A DNA stretch of 64,000 nucleotides from contig NZ_FCOJ02000010.1 of assembly GCF_001545035.1 (NCBI RefSeq), positions 1 through 64,000 on the forward strand, in the 5' to 3' direction. This document shows positions 34,149 to 43,744 of this stretch, in pieces (position 1 is the first letter of the stretch; every line of letters starts with the position of its first letter). Source of the DNA: Caballeronia glebae. Lineage in GTDB: Bacteria; Pseudomonadota; Gammaproteobacteria; Burkholderiales; Burkholderiaceae. Both the position numbers and the translations under genes were made by a program. Under the pieces are notes generated by a model. It was not told the DNA's origin, did not search any database, and was given only the letters and a program-made list of their open reading frames with translations.

Positions 34149-35189
34149 TCAGGCCGTATAGATTCCGCGATAGCCAATGAACAGTTCCTCGAACACGAGG
34201 CGCGCGTTCAGCGGATGATTTTCCACCGCGCGCTGCCGCGTGACGGTCTTCATGTAGCGCGCGAGCGCAGCCGGATCGGCGCTTTGCGCGCAACGGACGA
34301 GCGCCTTGGCCGCGCCGGGAAAATAACGCGGGCGGCTCGCCGTGCGCTGCGCGAGCAGATCGTAGAGCCAGCGCTGCAGCCAGCCGAGCACGAGCGGCAC
34401 CGGCAGCTTCTGCAGGTTCTCGCCACATGCGAAGGCATCGCAGTTCGGGCCGGCGGCGAGTTGCGCGAGCGTGAAGTCGCGCAAGGCGCGGTTCTCGTCG
34501 TTCGCCAGCGCGAGCGCGGCAAGCGGCGCGCCGCCGGCCTGCGCGAGCACGGCCGCGGGATCGTCGACGCCTTGCGACGCGAGCCATGCGCCCGCTTCCT
34601 TCGACGGCGGCACGCTCATCGGCCATTGACGGCAGCGGCTGATGATCGTCGGCAAGAGCCGGTCGACGCGCGCCGACACCAGCAGGAAAACGACGCCCGA
34701 CGGCGGTTCTTCGAGCGTCTTCAACAGTGCATTCGCCGCCGCCGCGTTGAGCGCCTCGGCCGGAAACAGCACGACGACGCGCAAGCCGCCCCGATGCGAG
34801 CCCACGCCGCAAAAATCCAGCAGCGCGCGCACCTGCTCGATCTTGATTTCCTTGCTGGGCGCGCGTGTCTTCTTGCCCTCGTCGCCGTCGGCTTTATCGG
34901 AGGGCGCATCGGCCGAGTCGCCGCTTCCGGCGGCCAGTCCCGCGAGGGCTTCGGGCAACACCGCGCGGTAATCGGGATGATTGCCTTGCGAAAACCACCG
35001 GCACGCCGGACACGTCCCGCACGGCTCGCCATTCGCGGCGGGCGTCTCGCACAACAGTCCCTGCGCGAGATGCTGGGCGAATTGCAGCTTGCCGATGCCC
35101 GCTTCTCCGTGCAGCAGCAGCGCATGCGGCCAGTGCGCGCGCAATTGCTGGAGACGCTTCCAGTCGTCGCTTTGCCAGGGATAGATCAT
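34149..35189 (-). CDS. holB: DNA polymerase III subunit delta prime
   Basis: A 346-residue clamp-loader subunit with an AAA+ fold. The P-loop reads HGEAGIGKLQF, where the usual Ser/Thr after Lys is Leu, as expected for a subunit that does not hydrolyse ATP. The zinc module has Cys residues in EPCGTCPACRWF. A linker rich in charged residues at about 90-105 is longer than in E. coli. The sensor region includes LLKTLEEPPSGVVFLLVS. It stands between tmk (20-base gap) and tatD, as in many proteobacteria. Confidence 0.93.
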   Translation of the reverse strand: MIYPWQSDDWKRLQQLRAHWPHALLLHGEAGIGKLQFAQHLAQGLLCETPAANGEPCGTCPACRWFSQGNHPDYRAVLPEALAGLAAGSGDSADAPSDKADGDEGKKTRAPSKEIKIEQVRALLDFCGVGSHRGGLRVVVLFPAEALNAAAANALLKTLEEPPSGVVFLLVSARVDRLLPTIISRCRQWPMSVPPSKEAGAWLASQGVDDPAAVLAQAGGAPLAALALANDENRALRDFTLAQLAAGPNCDAFACGENLQKLPVPLVLGWLQRWLYDLLAQRTASRPRYFPGAAKALVRCAQSADPAALARYMKTVTRQRAVENHPLNARLVFEELFIGYRGIYTA

Positions 35190-35209
35190 CGATATATTCT
35201 TTCTTGAAA

Positions 35210-35833
35210 TCAGAGACTTGCCACGACTTCTTCGAGCTTTTTGCGAATATCGCCGATGGTTCGCGTCGAATCGACGATGAAAAAGCGCTGCGGCGATTCC
35301 TCCGCGCGGCGCAGATATTCGGCGCGCGTGCGCTCGAAAAACGCCTCCGACTCGCTCTCGAACTTGTCCGGCGCGCGCGCGGCCGAGCGGCGCTCGCTCG
35401 CGGTTTCCGTCGGAATGTCGAAGAGCACGGTCAGATCGGGCTGGAAACCGCCCTGCACCCAGCGTTCGAGCCCTTCGAGCTTGTCGCGCGGCAGGCCGCG
35501 GCCGCCGCCCTGATACGCGAAAGTTGCGTCCGTGAAGCGGTCCGACAACACCCAGTCGCCGCGCGAAAGCGCCGGTTCGATCACTTGCGCCAGATGCTCG
35601 CGGCGCGCGGCGAACATGAGGAGCGCTTCGGTTTCGAGGTCCATCGGCTGATTCAGCAGGATGCCGCGCAGCGTTTCTCCGAGCGGCGTGCCGCCCGGTT
35701 CGCGGGTCATGACGACGCGATGCCCGCCCGGCTCGACTTTCGACTCCAGCCGCTCGCGAAACCAGTCCAGATGCGTGGTCTTGCCCGCGCCGTCGATGCC
35801 TTCGAACGTGATGAACTTGCCGCGCGCCATCAT
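35210..35833 (-). CDS. tmk: Thymidylate kinase
   Basis: A 207-residue kinase converting dTMP to dTDP. The P-loop is [12 protein letters not shown], the DR motif occurs in [18 protein letters not shown], and the lid region carries basic residues ([13 protein letters not shown]). Two consecutive ATG codons, at 35833 and 35830, are possible starts. The first overlaps the mltG stop as ATGA, indicating coupled translation in the mltG-tmk-holB-tatD operon. Confidence 0.95.
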   Translation of the reverse strand: MMARGKFITFEGIDGAGKTTHLDWFRERLESKVEPGGHRVVMTREPGGTPLGETLRGILLNQPMDLETEALLMFAARREHLAQVIEPALSRGDWVLSDRFTDATFAYQGGGRGLPRDKLEGLERWVQGGFQPDLTVLFDIPTETASERRSAARAPDKFESESEAFFERTRAEYLRRAEESPQRFFIVDSTRTIGDIRKKLEEVVASL

Positions 35834-36840
35834 TGACCCCGGATGTATTTGTCGACGGCCTTGTTGTGGTCGCCGAGATTGTCGGAAAAGAAGCTGCTGC
35901 CGTCGCCGCGCGACACGAAATACAGCGCGTTGCTCGCGGCGGGATTGAGCGTGGCGTTCAATGCGGCCACGCCGGGCAGCGCGATCGGTGTCGGCGGCAG
36001 GCCCATGCGCGTGTAGGTATTGTACGGAGTGTCCGTCTGCAGGTCCTTTTTCCGGAGTTTTCCGCCGTAGGCCGGCCCGAGGCCGTAGATCACGCTGGGG
36101 TCCGTCTGCAACGGCATGCCGATGCGCAGCCGGTTCGCGAACACCGCGGCGACGAGCGGCCGGTCTGCCGCGCGCCCCGTCTCCTTCTCGACGATCGACG
36201 CCATGACGAGTGCCTCGTAAGGCGTTTTATAAGGCAGATTCGGCGCGCGCGCGGACCACGCTTCGGTAAGGCGCGCCTGCATCAGCCGGTACGCGCGCTT
36301 GTAGACGGCGAGATCGCTCGTGCCTTTGTCGAAGAGATAGGTGTCGGGGAAGAACAGGCCCTCGGCGGACGCCTTGTCGACTTCGGCCGCGCCGATCGCC
36401 CGCAGCAGGTCGGTGTCGGTCATGCCGACGGTGTCGTGCTGGAGCGCGGGATTGCTGTCGAGCTCGCCGCGCATTTTCTGGAGCGTCCAGCCCTCGATGA
36501 CCGTCGCGACATATTCGTTGACGTCGCCGCGCGCGATCTTCGCCAGAACCTCGTAAGGCGTGATGCCGGTCTTGAACGCGTAATTGCCGGACTTCAGCTG
36601 GGCGGACAGGCCGAGCACGCGCGTCATCAGCACGAAGAGCTCGGGTTCCATCGGCACGCCGCCGCGATTCAACTGGGCGCTCACGCTGCGCAGGCTGCTG
36701 TGGGGCTTGATGGTGACGTCGAGTTCGGGCGTTGGCAATTCCATGGGCCGGTTGGCCCACCAGTACACACCGCCCGCGACGGCCGCCGCGAGCATGGCGG
36801 CGAGCACCGCTGCCACGACGCATTTCTTCAGAAAGGACAT
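35830..36840 (-). CDS. mltG: Endolytic peptidoglycan transglycosylase MltG
   Basis: A 336-residue inner-membrane enzyme that cleaves nascent glycan strands and may act as a terminase for peptidoglycan synthesis. A single N-terminal helix (about 7-28) anchors a periplasmic LysM-like and YceG domain. The catalytic Glu is Glu218 in ASIVEKETG, and FFPDTYLF and DPSVIYGLG are family signatures. ATG 36840 is preferred over GTG 36849. It is divergent from ygfZ, as in other Burkholderiales, and overlaps tmk by four bases. Confidence 0.94.
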   Translation of the reverse strand: MSFLKKCVVAAVLAAMLAAAVAGGVYWWANRPMELPTPELDVTIKPHSSLRSVSAQLNRGGVPMEPELFVLMTRVLGLSAQLKSGNYAFKTGITPYEVLAKIARGDVNEYVATVIEGWTLQKMRGELDSNPALQHDTVGMTDTDLLRAIGAAEVDKASAEGLFFPDTYLFDKGTSDLAVYKRAYRLMQARLTEAWSARAPNLPYKTPYEALVMASIVEKETGRAADRPLVAAVFANRLRIGMPLQTDPSVIYGLGPAYGGKLRKKDLQTDTPYNTYTRMGLPPTPIALPGVAALNATLNPAASNALYFVSRGDGSSFFSDNLGDHNKAVDKYIRGQ

Positions 36841-36866
36841 GCGAAACACGCTTGAGATAAGACCAA

Positions 36867-36872
36867 TATAAT
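36867..36872. promoter_or_regulatory. Possible bidirectional promoter between mltG and ygfZ
   Basis: In this 104-bp divergent gap, TATAAT stands at 36867-36872 on the plus strand. The same AT-rich patch gives TATATT and TATTAT on the minus strand. No convincing -35 elements were found in either direction, so only the -10 region is proposed. Confidence 0.35.
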
Positions 36873-36944
36873 AACTTGCCGCCTGCGTCAGAGCCGCATT
36901 CCCGGGCCTGCGCCTTACCGAAAGGATTGACAGCCCGTCGACTC

Positions 36945-37931
36945 ATGAATTCCCAGACCATCGCTCCCGCCGCTTCAGACTTCGATTCCGTCAAGACCGC
37001 CGGCGCGTATATGCCGCTCACCCAGTTCGGCGTGATCGACGTCAAGGGTGAGGACGCCGCCACTTTCCTGCACACCCAGCTCACGAACGACGTCCAGCAC
37101 CTCGACGCATCGACCGCGCGTCTCGCGGGTTACTGCTCGCCAAAAGGCCGGCTCATCGGCTCGTTTCTGATGTGGCGCACGGCCGACGCGGTGCGCCTGC
37201 TGATCGCGCACGACGTGCAGGCCGCCGTGCAGAAACGCCTCTCGATGTTCGTGCTGCGCGCGAAGGCGAAGCTCACCGACGCGACGCCCGACGTGGCGGC
37301 GGTCGGCTTCGCGGGCGACGTTCGCGCGGCGCTCTCCGGCATTTTCGATGCGCTGCCCGACGGCGTGCATGTCAAGGTCGAAGGCCCGCACGGTTCGCTG
37401 ATCCGCGTGCCGGACGCGGCGCATCGATCGCGCTTCCTGTGGGTCGGCCCGAAAGCTGACGTCGAGGCGCAGCTCGCGAAACTCGACGCAAAATTGAAGC
37501 GCGTGCCCGAGCAGATGTGGGACTGGCTCGACATCCACGCGGGCGAGCCGCGCATCACGCACGCGACCGTCGAGCAGTTCGTCCCGCAGATGGTGAACTT
37601 CGACGTGCTCGGCGCGGTGAACTTCAGGAAGGGCTGCTATCCGGGGCAGGAAATCGTCGCGCGCAGTCAGTATCGCGGCACGATCAAGCGGCGCACGGCG
37701 CTCGCGCACGTCGATCATGCAACGCCCGGCGCCGAGCTCTTTCATTCGGCGGATCCCGGCCAGCCGTGCGGGCTCGTCGTCAACGCGGCGCCCGGCGAGC
37801 ACGGCGGCGTGGATTGTCTCGTCGAGATCAAGCTCGCCGCGCTCGAATACGGCTCGGTGCACGTCGGTTCCGCCGATGGTCCCGCTCTCGCTTTCGTGCC
37901 GCTGCCCTACGCTTTTCCCGCCGACGCCTGA
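36945..37931 (+). CDS. ygfZ: YgfZ folate-binding protein (iron-sulfur cluster repair)
   Basis: A 328-residue protein with the glycine-cleavage T-protein-like folate-binding fold. It takes part in synthesis or repair of certain Fe-S enzymes. The signature KGCYPGQE is at 229-236 with the functional Cys at 231. The in-frame upstream extension (from 36876) lacks a ribosome site. ATG 36945 gives the usual N-terminus, though the nearest AAAGGA is 18 bases away. It is divergent from mltG and followed after 10 bases by the NRDE gene. Confidence 0.92.
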   Translation: MNSQTIAPAASDFDSVKTAGAYMPLTQFGVIDVKGEDAATFLHTQLTNDVQHLDASTARLAGYCSPKGRLIGSFLMWRTADAVRLLIAHDVQAAVQKRLSMFVLRAKAKLTDATPDVAAVGFAGDVRAALSGIFDALPDGVHVKVEGPHGSLIRVPDAAHRSRFLWVGPKADVEAQLAKLDAKLKRVPEQMWDWLDIHAGEPRITHATVEQFVPQMVNFDVLGAVNFRKGCYPGQEIVARSQYRGTIKRRTALAHVDHATPGAELFHSADPGQPCGLVVNAAPGEHGGVDCLVEIKLAALEYGSVHVGSADGPALAFVPLPYAFPADA

Positions 37932-37941
37932 GGTCGAGCGC

Positions 37942-38763
37942 ATGTGTCTGATCGTCTTCGACTGGCAGCCCGCGGCGTCGCAAAATAACGGCCGCGCGTT
38001 GCTGACGCTCTCGGCCAATCGCGACGAGTTCTTTCGCCGCGACGCTCAACCGATGCACTGGTGGCACGATGCGCCGGGCGTGCTCGCGGGCCGCGATCTG
38101 ATGGGCGGCGGCACGTGGCTCGGCGTGTCGCGCGACGGGCGGTTCGCGGCGTTGACCAACTATCGCGCGCCGCTCGAAGTGCAGCCGGATGCGCCGACGC
38201 GCGGCGCGCTCGTGAGCGCTTTTCTCGCCGGCGAGCGCATGGCGCCGCTCGACTATCTGAGGGGCGTGGCGCGGGAAGGTCATCGGTATAACGGCTTCAA
38301 TCTGCTTTGCGCGGACTTCACGCGGCGCGAGCTGGGCTGGTACGGCAATCGCGCCGATGCGCCGCCCGCCTTGCTCGATGCGGGCGTGCACGGCTTATCG
38401 AACAGCCTGTTGAATACGCCGTGGCCGAAGCTCGTCGCGCAGCGCGAGGCGCTGTGCGATCTGATTCACGCCGATGAACATCCGTCGCTCGACGTGCTCA
38501 TCGAGACTTTGCGCGACCCGCGCATCGCGAACGACGAGCATCTGCCATCGACGGGGATTTCGATCGAACGGGAGCGCGTGCTGTCGGCCGCGTTTATCGA
38601 AACGGCCGATTACGGCACGCGCAGCACGACGGCCTTGCGGGTGAGCCCGGCGGCGCGCGGCCTGGCGCTTGCGATCAAGGAGCGTAGCGACGACGACGGC
38701 TCGCATCGCGTCGTCAGGCCGGGTGCGTTCGAGCAGGCGTTCGCGTTCGAAATCGAAGGCTGA
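37942..38763 (+). CDS. NRDE/TANGO2-family protein
   Basis: A 273-residue protein of the NRDE (transport and Golgi organisation 2) family. The defining NRDE tetrapeptide is in TLSANRDEFF at about 29-32, directly after an N-terminal Cys at position 2 (MCLIVFDW). Such an N-terminal Cys is typical of Ntn-hydrolase-type folds. GTWLGVSRDGRFAALTNYR is conserved. The biochemical role is unsettled. TANGO2 has been linked to haem trafficking in eukaryotes. It follows ygfZ by 10 bases behind GAGG, so the two are probably co-transcribed. Confidence 0.88.
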   Translation: MCLIVFDWQPAASQNNGRALLTLSANRDEFFRRDAQPMHWWHDAPGVLAGRDLMGGGTWLGVSRDGRFAALTNYRAPLEVQPDAPTRGALVSAFLAGERMAPLDYLRGVAREGHRYNGFNLLCADFTRRELGWYGNRADAPPALLDAGVHGLSNSLLNTPWPKLVAQREALCDLIHADEHPSLDVLIETLRDPRIANDEHLPSTGISIERERVLSAAFIETADYGTRSTTALRVSPAARGLALAIKERSDDDGSHRVVRPGAFEQAFAFEIEG

Positions 38764-38770
38764 CGGGGAA

Positions 38771-39724
38771 TCACTCGAACGCCGCGCGCAACGCCATCAC
38801 CGCGTCCGCGTGTGCGGCCGCCACTTCCGGCACGAACCCGCCCATCTTGAAGAACTCGTGAATCATGCCTTCGTAGCGCATGAGCGTGACCGGCACGCGC
38901 GCGTCTTCGAGCTTCGCGGCAAAGGCAATGTCCTCGTCGTAAAGCGGATCGTGATCCGCCGCCGCGATCCACGCCGGCGCGACGCCGGTCAAATCCGGCA
39001 CGCCGCGCGCCGCATCGAGCGGTGCGAAGCGCCAGTCGTCGCGGTCGCGATCGTCACGCAGATACTGCGCGAAAAACCACTGGATCGTTTCGCCGGAAAG
39101 CAGATAGCCGTCCGCGAGGCGCGCGTGCGATGCGCTCTGCTGCCACGCGCTCGTGCCCGGATAGATCAGCAGTTGCAACTTGAGATGAATGCCCGCATCG
39201 CGCGCCAGCAACGCGCACACGATCGCGAGCGTGCCACCGGCACTGTCGCCGCCGACCGCGAGGCGCTCGGCATCGATGCCGAGCGTTGCCGCCTCGCGCG
39301 CGAGCCATTGCAGCGCGTCGAAGGCATCGTTGGCCGCGACGGGAAATTTATGCTCGGGCGCGAGCCGATAATCGACCGATATGACCGCGCAGCCCGCGTC
39401 GTGCGCGAGCTTGCGGCACAGCGCGTCGTGCGTCGCCACGCTGCCGACCGTGAAGCCGCCGCCGTGCAGATACATGAGCGCTGGCGCGGGCTCGGCCCAG
39501 CTCGGCTCGACCGGCTGATACACGCGCACGCCGATCGTTTCGCCATCGCGCGCGGGGATGCGCAGATCTTCGACGCCGTGCATGGGCAACGGCGCGATAT
39601 CGAGAATCTGCGCGCTCATCGCGTAGGCGGCGCGCGCCTGTTGCGGCGTGAGCGTGTGATACGGCGGTCGATTCGCGCGCGCGACCATCTCCAGAATTTG
39701 CGCGATCTTGGGATTGAGCGGCAT
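38771..39724 (-). CDS. Alpha/beta hydrolase of the hormone-sensitive lipase family
   Basis: A 317-residue esterase. The oxyanion-hole motif is YLHGGGFTVGS, the nucleophile Ser is in GDSAGG, the acid in AAADHDPLYDED and the His in GMIHEFF. This arrangement is that of bacterial HSL (family IV) esterases, which act on short- to medium-chain esters. ATG 39724 is preferred to an in-frame TTG at 39742. It is the last gene of the minus-strand lipid cluster, 48 bases after the SDR gene. It could release acids for the upstream acyl-CoA ligase, but that is inference. Confidence 0.9.
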   Translation of the reverse strand: MPLNPKIAQILEMVARANRPPYHTLTPQQARAAYAMSAQILDIAPLPMHGVEDLRIPARDGETIGVRVYQPVEPSWAEPAPALMYLHGGGFTVGSVATHDALCRKLAHDAGCAVISVDYRLAPEHKFPVAANDAFDALQWLAREAATLGIDAERLAVGGDSAGGTLAIVCALLARDAGIHLKLQLLIYPGTSAWQQSASHARLADGYLLSGETIQWFFAQYLRDDRDRDDWRFAPLDAARGVPDLTGVAPAWIAAADHDPLYDEDIAFAAKLEDARVPVTLMRYEGMIHEFFKMGGFVPEVAAAHADAVMALRAAFE

Positions 39725-39772
39725 CGGCGGAAGAAGCGTCAAAGGGACACGATGATGCCACGAACCGCGCCG

Positions 39773-40633
39773 TCAACGCGGACGTTTCAGCGACATCGGA
39801 TCGGTCGGATTGCGTAGCTGCGCGATGTCGTCGAGGCGCAGTTGCACCGACGGCATGATGCCCGGATGCGTGATGACGTAAAAGCGCCCTTCGCGCACCG
39901 CATCGAACGTCAGCTCGGCGATGTCGCGCGCGGTTAGCTTGCCGCCCTCCACCGCGCGCGTGAGTTGCCGGGCCGCGAGCTTTTGCGAGGCGGTGTACGG
40001 CGCGTCGTTGGCGAGCGCGTCGGGCCGCGAGCGCTCGGCATCCGCGATGCCAGTAGGCACGAACGCGGGACACAGAAGCGACACGCCGATCGACGACGCG
40101 CCCGCGAGCCGCAAGTCGTGATGCAGCGTCTCGGTCAACGCGACGACCGCGTGCTTCGACGCGTTGTAGACGCCCATCGCGGGCGCGGCGAGCAGGCCCG
40201 CCACCGACGCCGTGTTGACGATATGCGCGGGCTCGTTTTGCGCCAGCATGATCGGCACGAACGCGCGCAGCCCGTTCGCGACGCCCATCACGTTCACGCC
40301 GAACACCCATTGCCAGTCGTTCGCGCTGTTCTCCCAGACGAAGCCGCCCGCGCCGACGCCCGCGTTGTTGAAGAGCATATGCACGCCGCCGTAGGTATCG
40401 AGCGATGCTTGCGCGAGCGCCTGCACCTGAACGGCGTCCGACACGTCGGTCGTGACGCCGATCGCGTCGCCGCCCGCCGCGCGCACGGCGTCCACCGTCG
40501 CGGCGAGTCCGGCGGTGTCGAGATCGGCGAGCACGAGCTTCATGCCGAGCGCCGCGCCCTTTTTCGCGAACTCGCAGCCGAATCCGCTGCCCGCGCCGGT
40601 GATGACGGCGACCTTGCCTTCGAAGCGATCCAC
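39773..40633 (-). CDS. Short-chain dehydrogenase/reductase
   Basis: A 286-residue classical SDR. The cofactor motif is TGAGSGFG at about 12-19, an acidic residue at the end of the second strand (LVLADLD) favours NAD(H), and NNAGV and the catalytic YNASK follow. There is a Ser in the preceding NTASVAG strand. The C-terminal part has SLLCPAFVPTGI. The substrate is unknown. It is 16 bases after the MDR reductase gene in the beta-oxidation cluster, so an acyl or alcohol substrate is plausible. Confidence 0.88.
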   Translation of the reverse strand: MDRFEGKVAVITGAGSGFGCEFAKKGAALGMKLVLADLDTAGLAATVDAVRAAGGDAIGVTTDVSDAVQVQALAQASLDTYGGVHMLFNNAGVGAGGFVWENSANDWQWVFGVNVMGVANGLRAFVPIMLAQNEPAHIVNTASVAGLLAAPAMGVYNASKHAVVALTETLHHDLRLAGASSIGVSLLCPAFVPTGIADAERSRPDALANDAPYTASQKLAARQLTRAVEGGKLTARDIAELTFDAVREGRFYVITHPGIMPSVQLRLDDIAQLRNPTDPMSLKRPR

Positions 40634-40649
40634 GTGCGTGCCTTCGCGA

Positions 40650-41654
40650 TTAAACGAGTTTCACGAGTTGTTTGCCGAAGTTCTTTCCGCGCAAAAGGCC
40701 CAGCAGCGCCTCGGGCGCATTTTCGAGTCCTTGCGCGATACTTTCGCGAAAATGCAGCTTCTTCGTCGCGACGCGCTCGCCGAGTTCCTTCAGCGCCTGC
40801 GGCCAGATATCCAGATGCTCGGAGACGATGAAACCCTGCAGCTTGAGCCGTTGCGTCAGGAGGAGCCGGGGCGCGTTCATCGGCGCGGGCTTGCCGTCGT
40901 AACCGGAGATCATTCCGCACAGCGCGATGCGCCCGAACGCGTTCATGCGCGCGAGCACGGCATTGAGCACTTCGCCGCCTACGTTCTCGAAGTAACCGTC
41001 TACGCCATCGGGCGTCGCGGCCTTCAGATCCTCGTAAAGATTGCCCGCCTTGTAATCGACGCAAGCATCGAAGCCGAGCGTCTCGACGACATAGCGGCAC
41101 TTGTCCGCGCCGCCCGCGATGCCGACCGCGCGGCATCCCGCCGCCTTCGCCAGTTGCCCGACGACGCTGCCCACCGCGCCGCTCGCCGCCGACACGACGA
41201 CCGTCTCGCCCGCCTTCGGCTCGATGATGCGATTCAGTCCGTACCAGGCCGTGATGCCCGGCATGCCGACCGCGCCGAGATACGCGGAGAGCGGCACGCG
41301 CGAGGCATCGACTTTGTTAAGTCCGTGGCCGTCTGAGGTGCCGTATTCCTGCCAGCCGAACATGCCGACGACGCTATCGCCCGCCTTGAACGCCGGATTG
41401 CGCGATTCGGTCACGACGCCCACGGTGCCGCCGATCATCACTTCGCCGAGCGGTTGCGGCGCGGCGTAAGACTTCGCGTCGTCCATGCGTCCGCGCATGT
41501 ACGGATCGAGCGACAGATAGTGATTGCGCACGCGCACTTCGCCGTCCTGAAGCGGCGCGAGCGGCGTTTCGACGAGCTTGAAATTCGACACCGACGCCTC
41601 GCCTTGCGGGCGCGACACGAGCAAAATCTGACGGTTGATCTGTGCGTCTGCCAT
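40650..41654 (-). CDS. NADP-dependent MDR oxidoreductase (CurA/PTGR type)
   Basis: A 334-residue zinc-free medium-chain reductase, similar to the curcumin reductase CurA and prostaglandin reductase. Family sequences are RNHYLSLDPYMRGRM, the cofactor-binding SAASGAVGSVVGQLAKAAG and YFENVGGEVLNAVL. It reduces activated C=C bonds using NADPH. There are no zinc-binding Cys clusters. It starts 28 bases after the thioesterase gene, in the same operon direction. Confidence 0.9.
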   Translation of the reverse strand: MADAQINRQILLVSRPQGEASVSNFKLVETPLAPLQDGEVRVRNHYLSLDPYMRGRMDDAKSYAAPQPLGEVMIGGTVGVVTESRNPAFKAGDSVVGMFGWQEYGTSDGHGLNKVDASRVPLSAYLGAVGMPGITAWYGLNRIIEPKAGETVVVSAASGAVGSVVGQLAKAAGCRAVGIAGGADKCRYVVETLGFDACVDYKAGNLYEDLKAATPDGVDGYFENVGGEVLNAVLARMNAFGRIALCGMISGYDGKPAPMNAPRLLLTQRLKLQGFIVSEHLDIWPQALKELGERVATKKLHFRESIAQGLENAPEALLGLLRGKNFGKQLVKLV

Positions 41655-41682
41655 TGCGCATTCTCCTTCGTTCGAATGGGAT

Positions 41683-42165
41683 TCAGGCGTCGCTCGGTCC
41701 CGGCGTCGCCTTCGGGTCGGAACGCATCTTCTGCCTGACGATGTCGCGCCCGACGGCGAGGCGCTTCATGTACTTGAACGTGCCGAGTGCCTTCGCGACG
41801 AAGTGGCCTTCGCTGTCGCGAATCTCGCCTTCGCAATAGGCCATGGTCGTCGAGCGATGCAATACGCGGCCGTAACCGCGCAATTCGCCGCGCCCCGGCT
41901 GCATGAAATTGACCTTCATCTCGACGGTGACGACGCCGATGCCATCGCCCGCGACACTGCGCGCGGCGAGCGCGAGCGATGCGTCGAGCAGGGTCATCGT
42001 GACGCCGCCGTGCGCGATGCCCCACGTGTTCATGTGCTCGTCGCGAAGCGGCAGCCGCACTTCGCTTTCGCCGTCCTGCGCCTTGAGAAGTTCGACGCCG
42101 AGCGAGTCGATGAACGGGCTTTCGAGGGCGACGTTGTTCGCCGGTTTATCGGAGGAAGAGGACAT
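41683..42165 (-). CDS. PaaI-family hotdog thioesterase
   Basis: A 160-residue acyl-CoA thioesterase with one hotdog domain. The motif HMNTWGIAHGGVTMTLLDASLALA contains the active-site HGG and Asp. TVEMKVNFMQPGRG and STTMAYCEGEI are typical of the PaaI branch. ATG 42165 lies five bases after the stop of the Dabb gene. A longer in-frame start at 42192 would overlap that gene. It probably hydrolyses stalled acyl-CoAs to release CoA. Confidence 0.88.
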   Translation of the reverse strand: MSSSSDKPANNVALESPFIDSLGVELLKAQDGESEVRLPLRDEHMNTWGIAHGGVTMTLLDASLALAARSVAGDGIGVVTVEMKVNFMQPGRGELRGYGRVLHRSTTMAYCEGEIRDSEGHFVAKALGTFKYMKRLAVGRDIVRQKMRSDPKATPGPSDA

Positions 42166-42170
42166 TGCGT

Positions 42171-42473
42171 TCACACTTCGTAGTCGACGCACTGCCGCTC
42201 TTCGCGGATAGCCGCGACGAAGTCCTTCAGCGCCTGATGCTTCGGATGCACTTGATACGCTTCGAGCGCGGACTTGTCGTCAAAGTCGGACACGAGCACG
42301 ACGTCATACGTGCAGTCGAAGCCCGGTTGCGCGGTGCCCACTTCGAAATGCCCCTGGCCCTTCACGATGCTGCGGCAGGTTTCGAGCTTCGCCTTGAGCT
42401 TTTGCGCGTTTTCGGCGCGGCTCGCGCCCTCGGCGTTTTCCTTCAGCTTCCACATGACGATGTGACGTAGCAC
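42171..42473 (-). CDS. Dabb-family stress-responsive A/B barrel protein
   Basis: A 100-residue ferredoxin-like dimeric protein. It begins LRHIVMWKLKE and has the conserved YDVVLVSDFDDKSALEAYQVHPKH of the Dabb domain. Translation starts at GTG 42473 with AGGAG five bases upstream. The long open frame further upstream is non-coding. Dabb proteins include stress proteins and a few cyclases or decarboxylases, so function is not assigned. It lies 92 bases after the thiolase gene and immediately before the thioesterase gene. Confidence 0.87.
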   Translation of the reverse strand: MLRHIVMWKLKENAEGASRAENAQKLKAKLETCRSIVKGQGHFEVGTAQPGFDCTYDVVLVSDFDDKSALEAYQVHPKHQALKDFVAAIREERQCVDYEV

Positions 42474-42565
42474 GGCGACTCCTGTTATCGAACGAGACCT
42501 GAAGCGTAGCAAAAATCGCCGTGCGCCGAACAACGCGCGATCGACGCCCACCCGACGCCCAACCG

Positions 42566-43744
42566 TCACACGATTTCGAAGAGCCCCGCCGCGCCCTGTC
42601 CGCCGCCGATGCACATCGTGACCACGACGAAGCGCGCGCCGCGCCGCTTGCCTTCGATGAGCGCGTGGCCCGTCAGACGCGCGCCCGACACGCCATACGG
42701 ATGCCCGACCGCGATCGCGCCGCCGTTCACGTTCAGGCGCTCGTCGGGAATGCCCAGTTTGTCGCGGCAATAGAGCACCTGCACGGCGAACGCTTCGTTC
42801 AGTTCCCACAAGTCGATATCGTCGACGGACAAGCCCGCGCGCCGCAAAAGCTTCGGCACGGCGAACACCGGACCGATGCCCATCTCGTCGGGCTCGCAGC
42901 CCGCGACCGCGAAGCCGCGGAAAATGCCGAGCGGCGTGAGCCCCTGCTTTTCGGCGAGTGTCGCGCTCATCACGACGCACGCCGACGCGCCGTCCGAAAA
43001 CTGGCTCGCGTTGCCCGCCGTGATGACGCCGCCGGGCAGCGCGGTGCGAATACCGGACACGCCTTCGAGCGTCGTGTCGGCGCGGATGCCTTCGTCGGCG
43101 GCGAGCGTCACCTCCTTCGTGAACATGCGTCCCGTCGCTTTGTCGGCGATGCCGGCGAGCACGGTAATCGGCACGATTTCATCGTCGAATTTGCCCGCGG
43201 CCTGCGCCGCCGCCGCGCGCTGCTGCGAGCGCACGCCGTATTCGTCCTGCCGTTGCTTCGATATCCCGTAGCGCTTCGCGACGTTCTCGGCGGTCTGCAG
43301 CATCGACCAGTAGATTTCGGGCTTGTGCCGGTTCAGCCAGCCCTCGGTCAGCATGTGGCGGTTCATCTCGTACTGCACGCACGAGATCGATTCGACGCCG
43401 CCCGCGACGAACACATCGCCCTCGCCCGCCATCACCCGCTGCGCGGCGAGCGCGATCGTCTGCAAGCCCGACGAGCAGAAACGGTTCACCGTCATGCCGG
43501 CCACGGAAACCGGCAAGCCGGCGCGCAACGCGATCTGCCGCGCGATGTTCATGCCCGTCGCGCCTTCCGGATTCGCGCAGCCCATGATGACGTCCTCGAC
43601 GCGCGCCGGATCGACGCCCGCGCGCTCGACGACGGCCTTGGTCACGTGGCCGCCGAGCGTCGCGCCGTGCGTCATGTTGAGCGCGCCGCGCCACGATTTG
43701 GCGAGCGCGGTGCGCGCCGTCGATACGATGACTGCATCGGTCAT
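42566..43744 (-). CDS. Acetyl-CoA C-acyltransferase (thiolase)
   Basis: A 392-residue thiolase catalysing the last step of beta-oxidation or its reverse. The nucleophilic Cys90 is in [12 protein letters not shown], the His is in [14 protein letters not shown] and the second Cys in MCIGGGQG. The length is standard. The start codon overlaps the pncA stop by four bases (ATGA), so translation is coupled to the nicotinamidase gene. With the FadB-like protein two genes upstream it completes a beta-oxidation module. Confidence 0.93.
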   Translation of the reverse strand: MTDAVIVSTARTALAKSWRGALNMTHGATLGGHVTKAVVERAGVDPARVEDVIMGCANPEGATGMNIARQIALRAGLPVSVAGMTVNRFCSSGLQTIALAAQRVMAGEGDVFVAGGVESISCVQYEMNRHMLTEGWLNRHKPEIYWSMLQTAENVAKRYGISKQRQDEYGVRSQQRAAAAQAAGKFDDEIVPITVLAGIADKATGRMFTKEVTLAADEGIRADTTLEGVSGIRTALPGGVITAGNASQFSDGASACVVMSATLAEKQGLTPLGIFRGFAVAGCEPDEMGIGPVFAVPKLLRRAGLSVDDIDLWELNEAFAVQVLYCRDKLGIPDERLNVNGGAIAVGHPYGVSGARLTGHALIEGKRRGARFVVVTMCIGGGQGAAGLFEIV

